Shown here in pieces: positions 34,701 through 40,459 of a DNA stretch of 40,459 bases. Below the pieces are notes generated by a model. It ran no database searches and was not told where the DNA came from. It was given only the letters and a program-made list of their open reading frames with translations. The stretch comes from a virus. Numbering within the stretch: the first letter of the stretch is position 1; each line of letters opens with the position of its first letter. A program made the position numbers and the translations under genes. Location: the IMG/VR virus record IMGVR_UViG_3300005527_004037, positions 1 through 40,459 of that record. The stretch is one strand, 5' to 3'.

Positions 34701-35940
34701 TTCCGCAGATTTAGTCCGACCAACGGATCTCAACGATCGCGAACAATTTCTGCTGAAAGACAGCAAAACATTCTGTATCTATCCTTGGATACACCTGCAT
34801 GCTTATCCCACAGGTGAAGCCTATCCTTGCTGTCATGCAGAGATGCGATACCCAGTGGGCGATTGCAGAAAGAATACCTTGGCCGAAATTTGGCAAGGTC
34901 CGTCCATGACACAGTTGCGAGAAGACATGTTAGCCGAACGGCCCAACCCGGCCTGTGGTCGATGCTATGAACAAGAGGAATCGGGATTTTTTTCAGGTCG
35001 GAGATCAGCCAACAAACATCACGGTCATCACATCAAGAAATTAGAAAGCAATCCGTTTGAGATGACTTATTGGGATATACGTTTCAGTAATCTTTGCAAT
35101 CTCAGTTGTCGCAGTTGTGGGCATATCTTTTCCAGTTCATGGTATCAAGATCAGATCAAGTTAGCCGGTCCTGAATGGGCCAAACACAATAGACCTTTGA
35201 ACATTGCAGGTCGCGATCCCGAAGATATGTGGAACCAATTGTTACCGCATATTGATTATGTAGAGCAGATATATTTTGCAGGTGGCGAGCCTCTGATGAT
35301 GGATGAGCACTATCGCATCCTGGAAGAATTAGAACGCAGAGAACGATTTGATGTGCGCCTGATCTACAATACAAACTTCACGCAAGTCAAACTCAAAGAT
35401 CGATATGTGTTTGACTATTGGAAAAAGTTTAAGAGTGTAGCAGTAGGAGCCAGCCTGGATGCCATGGACTTGCGTGCTGAATACATACGCAATGGTACCA
35501 ATTGGAACACAGTAGAAGATAATCGTCGTAGGATGATAGATATCTGCCCCAACGTAGATTTCTATATTTCTCCTACGCTGAGTATCATGAACGCATGGCA
35601 TCTACCTGATTTTCATAAATCTTGGGTAGAGCAAGGACTGATACGTGCGCAGGATCTCAATGTCAATATCTTGCAAGATCCAGCACACTATAGAATAGAC
35701 ATAGCACCTATGAAATACAAACAACGTCTAAGGATACGCTTTGAAGAGCACCTTGATTGGTTGAGAACACAAGATCCTTTGCAACGTGCCACGGTGGGTT
35801 TTGAATCGGCTATCAATTTTATGATGGGGTCAGATAACACTCAATTACTGGAGGTATTCTGGCGCAAGACTCACGAACTAGACGCCATCCGCGGACAGAA
35901 TCTGCTGTCTGTGATACCCGAACTGGAGGCCTTGCAATGA
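34681..35940 (+). CDS. Radical SAM protein with N-terminal twitch domain, copy 3
   Basis: This 419-aa protein opens with FCIYPWIHLHAYPTGEAYPC (Cys 32 and 50), then CGRC (92-95), the typical N-terminal twitch pattern. TLAEIWQGPSMTQLREDML is similar to the 'L.eiw....m..lR..M' strip found in SPASM/twitch proteins. CNLSCRSC (Cys 139, 143, 146) and YFAGGEPLM give the radical SAM core. The end has DAIRGQNLLSVIPELEAL. ATG 34681 is chosen over GTG 34672; it overlaps copy 2 by 20 bases. SPASM/twitch enzymes often act on peptides or bulky substrates, so a peptide or protein-linked target is possible here, which is inference. Confidence 0.85.
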   Translation: MTQYQYNSADLVRPTDLNDREQFLLKDSKTFCIYPWIHLHAYPTGEAYPCCHAEMRYPVGDCRKNTLAEIWQGPSMTQLREDMLAERPNPACGRCYEQEESGFFSGRRSANKHHGHHIKKLESNPFEMTYWDIRFSNLCNLSCRSCGHIFSSSWYQDQIKLAGPEWAKHNRPLNIAGRDPEDMWNQLLPHIDYVEQIYFAGGEPLMMDEHYRILEELERRERFDVRLIYNTNFTQVKLKDRYVFDYWKKFKSVAVGASLDAMDLRAEYIRNGTNWNTVEDNRRRMIDICPNVDFYISPTLSIMNAWHLPDFHKSWVEQGLIRAQDLNVNILQDPAHYRIDIAPMKYKQRLRIRFEEHLDWLRTQDPLQRATVGFESAINFMMGSDNTQLLEVFWRKTHELDAIRGQNLLSVIPELEALQ

Positions 35941-37148
35941 AAATACCACACGAGAAATTCTGTGTGTTACCGTGGGTTAGCTTAGAAACCAGTCCCATAG
36001 GCACAGTGAGACCTTGCTGTTTGGCCATGGACGAGATAGTAGATGATCAAGGGAAAAAATTCCAACTTACAAACTCTACCTTTGACCAGATACAGAACAG
36101 CCAACATCTAAAAAATCTGCGTCAGCAGTTTTTAGATGGCCAGCAACCACAGACCTGTCGTAGATGTTGGCAAGAAGAACGTGCCGGTCGTACCAGTAAA
36201 AGGATGCATACTCTAGATAGGCTCAAACATATGGGCATTTCTGACAATTGGACAGCAGATGCTAAACCTTTGATGTTTTTGGATCTCAAATTAGGTAATA
36301 TCTGTAATCTCAAATGCCGCATCTGTGGTTCATGGTCTTCGTCGACTTTTGCTTCAGAAGAGTTGAACTTTATTGTTGATAGAGAAGATAAAAAGAAAAG
36401 TTTCCATTATCAAATGTTACGTGATGGAGCATGGCCGCGCAACAGCGAGCAGTTTTGGCACGAACTGGATTCGGCCATGGCCCAAGTCCGATACATTGAG
36501 TTCACTGGTGGCGAACCTTTCATGATCCGAGAGCATTTTGATCTACTGCGCCGCCTGGTAGACCGTGGATATGCTCATCAAATTGAAATACACTACAACA
36601 CCAACGGCACACAATATCCCGAAGAAGCCGAAGACATCTGGTGCCATTTCCGGCATGTTGAAATCGCTTTTTCTGTGGATGACGTAGGTGAGAGATTTGA
36701 ATATCAACGTAGCAATGCTGGCTGGTCGGAAATCAATCACAATATCGAACTGTTCCGACAGATGAGATCTAGGATTTCAAACATCACTCTACAGGTGTGT
36801 TGCACCATCAATGCGTTCAACGTGATGTATCTGTCAGACGTGGCACAATGGATCGATCGTCAAAAGTTTGATTTTGTCTACTGGAACATGTTGCATGATC
36901 CCTATTATTTCAGTATTGCTAACCTGCCCGAACGTGCTAAACAGGCAGTTCGACAGAGATTGTCAAGTGAATGGGTGCCCGAGTCATTCCGATCTGAGTT
37001 TGATCGCGTGGTAGATTTCATGATCAATGGTGCCAGCACTGATGGAAATCTTTTGAAGATAAAGATAAAAGATCTAGATCTAAGGCGTCGTCAGAACCTT
37101 TCACAGATAGCGCCGGAGTTAGCACGAGTGATAGATTATGAAGTCTGA
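35937..37148 (+). CDS. Radical SAM protein with N-terminal twitch domain, copy 4
   Basis: This 403-aa protein has FCVLPWVSLETSPIGTVRPC (Cys 9 and 27), CRRC (74-77), CNLKCRIC (Cys 123, 127, 130) and FTGGEPFM, which together give the same cluster layout as copy 3. The end, DLRRRQNLSQIAPELARV, matches the 'R.......PEL' tail of copies 1-3. GGAGG lies seven bases before the ATG, and the ATG overlaps the previous stop as ATGA. No cysteine of the set is missing, so it is predicted to be active. It may act on the same target as copy 3 or on the next step. Confidence 0.85.
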   Translation: MKIPHEKFCVLPWVSLETSPIGTVRPCCLAMDEIVDDQGKKFQLTNSTFDQIQNSQHLKNLRQQFLDGQQPQTCRRCWQEERAGRTSKRMHTLDRLKHMGISDNWTADAKPLMFLDLKLGNICNLKCRICGSWSSSTFASEELNFIVDREDKKKSFHYQMLRDGAWPRNSEQFWHELDSAMAQVRYIEFTGGEPFMIREHFDLLRRLVDRGYAHQIEIHYNTNGTQYPEEAEDIWCHFRHVEIAFSVDDVGERFEYQRSNAGWSEINHNIELFRQMRSRISNITLQVCCTINAFNVMYLSDVAQWIDRQKFDFVYWNMLHDPYYFSIANLPERAKQAVRQRLSSEWVPESFRSEFDRVVDFMINGASTDGNLLKIKIKDLDLRRRQNLSQIAPELARVIDYEV

Positions 37149-38424
37149 AACACTGTGCATGGCTCCGTGGACACACACATATCTCTCGCCACAGACCGAG
37201 AGGAGGATGTGTTGTGCCAGTCGTGAGCCTGCACAGAACTTTGAACAGTATATAGACACAGCCGCCGGCAGCGGACGTTATATTCCCATCACACTGGATG
37301 AACATTGGAACAGTGAACACATGAAATCTGTGAGACGGCGCATGATGGCCGGAGAGACCTTGCCAGAGTGTGCGGTGTGCAATGAGAAGTTATTGAATAC
37401 AGATGTCTATCGCAGTTACTTTTGGGGACTGTTTGGTCACAAGTATGAGGAAGCCATGGCAGCCACCACACCCGACGGTGTAACCACACTGAAACCAGTG
37501 AGCTGGGACTACAGATTTAGTAATCTTTGCAACTTTAAATGTCGCATGTGCGGAGACATGCTTTCCAGCTCTTGGGAAACTGAAGAGAAAAAACACGACA
37601 TGGTAGACTGGTCAAATCCCAAAAACAACTGGATGCGGCCTGATGTCAAACGTGAAATCATACAGTTCCAGGACACACAGGTAGAAGCAGAGTTTGCTCA
37701 AGCAGTAGAAGAACATCGTGTAGAAGAAATCTATTGGGTGGGCGGAGAGCCGCTGATGTATGAACAGCATTGGCGCTATATGAAAAGAATCATTGAACTG
37801 GGTGATGGCCCAAGACTTTATGCAAGATACAATACCAACCTTAGCCGCGTGGATTATAATGGGATTAGTCTTTATCGTGATTTGCTGGCAAATATACGAG
37901 ACTTCCAAATCTGTGCAAGCATCGATGGAACAGGACCCATCGGAGAATACATCAGAACCGGTTTGGCCTGGCCCGTATTTTTAGAAAACTTTAAACGTGG
38001 CCTAGAAATCGCACGACATCGCAGACAGATGCGATTGGACTTTACTTTGACTCTGCCAGGTTTGTTTGAAGTTGAGTCGATGCAACGCACAGCCGATGAA
38101 CTAGGTGTTGACATCTTGGCCAAAGTTGTGTTTAGTTTTACTCCGGACATTTTAATGAGTCCGCTGGCATTGCCTAGAGAAATATTACATCGCAAAGTGG
38201 ATGAGATAGTGCCTGCCACACGTGGCGCACTACGAGATGTTTTACTACAACTCAAGCAAAGACCCACGTTTGCGGAACAATGGCCTGATCAATATCAAGC
38301 AGGATTGATCAAAGGCAAGCGCAGGATTTTAGAACTAGAAAAGATACGTGGTGATCAATATACCATGGCACATATATTACAACAAAATCAGGACATGTAT
38401 GATTGGTGGCAAGATATTAGATAG
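37138..38424 (+). CDS. Radical SAM protein with N-terminal twitch domain, copy 5
   Basis: This 428-aa protein has LCMAPWTHTYLSPQTERRMC (Cys 7 and 25), CAVC (78-81), FSNLCNFKCRMCGD (Cys 131, 135, 138) and YWVGGEPLM. The segment between CAVC and the core is longer than in copy 4 and contains KYEEAMAATTPDG. The tail has LEKIRGDQYTMAHILQ, a weaker form of the shared C-terminal strip. It overlaps copy 4 by 11 bases and the next gene by 26. It lies nearest to the 374-aa unknown protein, the 33-aa protein and the carbamoyltransferase, so those are its likeliest partners. Confidence 0.85.
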   Translation: MKSETLCMAPWTHTYLSPQTERRMCCASREPAQNFEQYIDTAAGSGRYIPITLDEHWNSEHMKSVRRRMMAGETLPECAVCNEKLLNTDVYRSYFWGLFGHKYEEAMAATTPDGVTTLKPVSWDYRFSNLCNFKCRMCGDMLSSSWETEEKKHDMVDWSNPKNNWMRPDVKREIIQFQDTQVEAEFAQAVEEHRVEEIYWVGGEPLMYEQHWRYMKRIIELGDGPRLYARYNTNLSRVDYNGISLYRDLLANIRDFQICASIDGTGPIGEYIRTGLAWPVFLENFKRGLEIARHRRQMRLDFTLTLPGLFEVESMQRTADELGVDILAKVVFSFTPDILMSPLALPREILHRKVDEIVPATRGALRDVLLQLKQRPTFAEQWPDQYQAGLIKGKRRILELEKIRGDQYTMAHILQQNQDMYDWWQDIR

Positions 38425-39523
38425 ATTGCAGATTGATCTACAAAATCGTCATACTGGCGATCTACTGCCAGTATATGTGGACATCTATGATAACTCTCTC
38501 AGTCATAAATGGCTGTCAGCACTCAATGATCTATTGCGGAAAGATTATCATCTAGAAAAAAACTATTGTTTCTTTGGGTTTGTCGATCATGCTCGCAACG
38601 GTTCCTATATACTAGAGCAGGTCAATCTCAGTATAGCGGCAATCAATCAAGCCAATCTTGGTTATCACATCGACGACTATTTTGATATGGCGAATTGTAT
38701 CACAGATACACCTATAGATGGTCGCGCAGCCGGTCGCAATATCATACATGACAAGTTCAACTGGTTGCATAGATATTTTGAAGATTTACAAGGTGTCAGC
38801 GGCTCTCCCAAAGAATACTATCTAAAAGCTAATGCTGCCACACGCTGGCATATCCGGCAATTGAATTTATTGTGTCACGAATTTGAATCTTGGGCTCTCA
38901 GTTATCGAAAACAGATTGAAGCGCCCGCTTGGCAAAGGCCCAGTCAACTGATGTGTTGGCTTAATGCACCAAGATTTGTGTTAGACGAAAAAGACTACGA
39001 GCTGTTTGGTATAGAAACTATCAATCGACCCATAGGCGGAGTATTTGTAGGTGTGAACAAAGCAGTGGGCAAACATCATTGGGAAGTGTTCCAGGATGAA
39101 GGACGTGACAGTCGTGTGGGTGAGTTAATTTCAACTACCATGCGTAGCCAGACTGAGGCAGCAGGAGACTTTGATATAGAGTGGGCTAACAATCCTGGCA
39201 ACTACGAATGGCAAAAGATAAGATTACAAGAGTTCCGTGAATGGCTAACAGTGAATGGATTTGATCCCAATGACAAAAGTTTAACTATTGGGCATCCGCA
39301 AATCGGTCAAGTGGATCTCATTGATACCTTTTGGACAAATGATTATCAATCCATATGGAGCCGTTTAAATACTCATCTAGATGTCTACAGAGTTAAAACC
39401 AGTGATGCCGAATGTGTCTATGACTATTGCTGGAGTGATCCTGATTATCAAACTCGACAGATACAAATCATAGGAGGAAAAAATGAAATGGTTAACAAAC
39501 TTGATCAACCGGATCAAACTTGA
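38399..39523 (+). CDS. Conserved hypothetical protein, 374 aa
   Basis: From ATG 38399 (AGGA five bases before) the protein starts MIGGKILDRLQID. It contains VYVDIYDNSLSHKWLSALND, LEKNYCFFGFV, a helical AATRWHIRQLNLLCHEFESW segment and a Pro/Trp-rich strip, SQLMCWLNAPRF. Then come GGVFVGVNKAVGKHHWEVF, DFDIEWANNPG and LTIGHPQIGQVDL. His, Asp and Gly-rich blocks in the C-terminal half look like an active or metal site, but I cannot assign a family. I recall similar proteins beside radical SAM clusters of marine phages. The codon texture matches the radical SAM genes. An earlier in-frame start at 38348 would lie deep inside the previous gene and was not used. Confidence 0.6.
   Translation: MIGGKILDRLQIDLQNRHTGDLLPVYVDIYDNSLSHKWLSALNDLLRKDYHLEKNYCFFGFVDHARNGSYILEQVNLSIAAINQANLGYHIDDYFDMANCITDTPIDGRAAGRNIIHDKFNWLHRYFEDLQGVSGSPKEYYLKANAATRWHIRQLNLLCHEFESWALSYRKQIEAPAWQRPSQLMCWLNAPRFVLDEKDYELFGIETINRPIGGVFVGVNKAVGKHHWEVFQDEGRDSRVGELISTTMRSQTEAAGDFDIEWANNPGNYEWQKIRLQEFREWLTVNGFDPNDKSLTIGHPQIGQVDLIDTFWTNDYQSIWSRLNTHLDVYRVKTSDAECVYDYCWSDPDYQTRQIQIIGGKNEMVNKLDQPDQT
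39472..39477 (+). promoter_or_regulatory. Perfect Shine-Dalgarno site of the 33-aa gene
   Basis: AGGAGG lies five bases (AAAAA) before the ATG at 39483, inside the end of the 374-aa gene. It is the strongest ribosome site in the window and is the main proof that the short gene is real. Confidence 0.75.
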
Positions 39524-39584
39524 AATACGCTATCGCAAAAAACTAAAAGAGTTACGCAAAAGAGATCCGTTTATCTATAAATGA
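39483..39584 (+). CDS. 33-aa basic small protein
   Basis: The protein starts MKWLTNLINRIKLEIRYRKK and ends with LKELRKRDPFIYK. It is strongly basic and probably a single amphipathic helix, with hydrophobic Trp/Leu/Ile faces and a conserved-looking RDPFIY tail. I recall short phage proteins with a similar R-K-R-D-P-F-I-Y ending in T4-like marine phages; no function is known to me. It starts with a perfect AGGAGG and overlaps the carbamoyltransferase start as ATGA, so it probably also couples translation of that gene. Membrane or nucleic-acid binding are both possible. It has no cysteine and no leader-like cleavage motif. Confidence 0.75.
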   Translation: MKWLTNLINRIKLEIRYRKKLKELRKRDPFIYK

Positions 39585-40459
39585 AACACATACTTGGTAT
39601 TAGTGCAGGGTTCCATGATGCGGCAGCCACTGTCATCAGGTCAGATGGTGAAATAGTTTTTGCCGGCCACTCAGAACGATATAGTAAAAAGAAAAACGAT
39701 CCTACTATTGCTCCTGGACTGCTCAAAGAACTGTGTGAGTGGGAATACGATACAGTGGCGTTCTATGAACATCCATGGATGCACAACATACAGCAGATAT
39801 TTTCTGGGCAACGCAACTTTGGCCCTTGGACCACACGCGGTGCATTGAAAAAGCATCTCGGGTCTTGGTATCAAAATCCGGCTCGTAACGAAGTCAGCAC
39901 CAGCCATCATCTCAGCCATGCAGCCGCAGGTTTTCAAACATCACCATTTGACCGTGCAGTAGTTGTTGTTATAGATGCCATTGGTGAGTTAGATACTGTT
40001 AGCATCTATCGTGCATGTTACAACAACAAGGGTCGGGCACAATACCAGAGACTATGGCGCCAAATGTATCCACACTCAATTGGATTATTCTACAGCGCCA
40101 TGACTGATCGTGTGGGACTAAAACCCATGGACGAAGAATACATTACTATGGGCATGGCCGCCTGGGGTCGAGATACGTGGTACCAAGCCTTGAGCAATCG
40201 CGTGATCAAAGACTACAACAGCATTGAACTCAATGAAAACTTCCATATAGGAGTTGACTCAACATTTTTAGAATCGGCTACCAATGAAGATATTGCGTGC
40301 GCTACGCAGTTAGTGGCTGAAGATCTCATAATGAGTGTAATGAAAAAAGCTCGCGAACTCACAGGCGAAACCAATCTTGTATACATGGGAGGTGTTGCTC
40401 TCAACTGTTTAGCCAATAGAAATCTTGGAGACATCTATGAAAATATTTGGATCATGCCT
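39581..40459 (+). CDS. Carbamoyltransferase, NodU/CmcH family (3' end outside window)
   Basis: The first 293 residues are visible and the frame is open at the window end. MKHILGISAGFHDAAATVI (residues 1-19) is the N-terminal actin-like strand with the conserved His-Asp. HSERYSKKKND follows, then TSHHLSHAAAGF (about 108-119) with the His pair, VVVIDAIGE (about 130), FYSAMTDRVGLKP, EEYITMGMAAWG and YMGGVALNC (about 268-276), all family landmarks. These enzymes move a carbamoyl group from carbamoyl phosphate to a sugar hydroxyl or a related acceptor, as in Nod factor and antibiotic synthesis. It overlaps the 33-aa gene by ATGA. The C-terminal carbamoyl-phosphate domain is not in the window. Confidence 0.87.
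   Translation, partial: MKHILGISAGFHDAAATVIRSDGEIVFAGHSERYSKKKNDPTIAPGLLKELCEWEYDTVAFYEHPWMHNIQQIFSGQRNFGPWTTRGALKKHLGSWYQNPARNEVSTSHHLSHAAAGFQTSPFDRAVVVVIDAIGELDTVSIYRACYNNKGRAQYQRLWRQMYPHSIGLFYSAMTDRVGLKPMDEEYITMGMAAWGRDTWYQALSNRVIKDYNSIELNENFHIGVDSTFLESATNEDIACATQLVAEDLIMSVMKKARELTGETNLVYMGGVALNCLANRNLGDIYENIWIMP

Noticed and set aside
26539-38424. Reading the radical SAM cluster as a queuosine (QueE) or classical RiPP operon
   Set aside because: No QueC/QueD/FolE-like partners, no RRE domain protein and no leader-type precursor with a cleavage motif were seen. The CxxxCxxC plus N-terminal twitch pattern also differs from QueE.
1-40459. tRNA genes, CRISPR arrays, insertion sequences or attachment sites
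   Set aside because: No cloverleaf-like gap, direct-repeat/spacer pattern, transposase or integrase was seen. Nearly all sequence is coding, and gaps are at most about 70 bases.

Overview
The window reads as the late structural region, followed by an accessory glycan/radical-SAM region, of a T4-like myovirus from an aquatic (probably marine) environment. The basis is a baseplate wedge pair in T4 order (gp25-like, then gp6-like), a very large wedge-associated protein, tail-fibre proteins of the kind found in marine T4-like phages, and T4-type late-promoter octamers (CATAAATA). All genes are on the + strand and packed with little or no spacing. The host cannot be read from the sequence. Hand-counted lines of the structural genes run about 43-52% GC, which is higher than I would expect for phages of SAR11 or Prochlorococcus.

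Layout. (1) 1-19112: the C-terminal part of a virion/baseplate protein, gp25, an enlarged gp6 (1135 aa) and a single 4835-aa protein that fills 14.5 kb. The giant carries a seven-blade FG-GAP-type propeller split by insertions, many repeats of a beta-sandwich-like module, four aromatic 'W...Y..G..V.Y...Y' repeats and FD-rich linkers. (2) 19117-22349: a 55-aa protein and a 200-aa structural protein that share one motif, then two fibre-like proteins. A strong terminator (22369-22396) closes this module. (3) 22421-40459: about 18 kb of overlapping genes for sugar and peptide chemistry. It holds a small conserved protein, three GT-A-like glycosyltransferases, a 115-aa protein, three related glycosyltransferase-like proteins with a TEKT signature, and five radical SAM enzymes with the same N-terminal cysteine arrangement. 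It also holds a nucleotide-sugar cassette (4,6-dehydratase, HddA-like GHMP kinase, GDP-fucose-synthase-like reductase, cupin), an unknown 374-aa protein, a 33-aa basic protein and the start of a NodU/CmcH-type carbamoyltransferase.

How the parts may work together. The dehydratase, kinase and reductase resemble the enzymes that make GDP-6-deoxy-heptose (or GDP-fucose-like) sugars in bacterial surface glycans. The glycosyltransferases could transfer such sugars, and the carbamoyltransferase could decorate them. The radical SAM enzymes could modify a sugar or a peptide. The target, either host surface glycan or the phage's own fibres, is not shown by the sequence. The most striking arrangement is a repeated pair, [TEKT glycosyltransferase + radical SAM], at 25602-27978 and 32333-34700. 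The two copies flank an AT-rich nucleotide-sugar cassette that looks separately acquired. No tRNA, CRISPR array, transposase or integrase was recognised.
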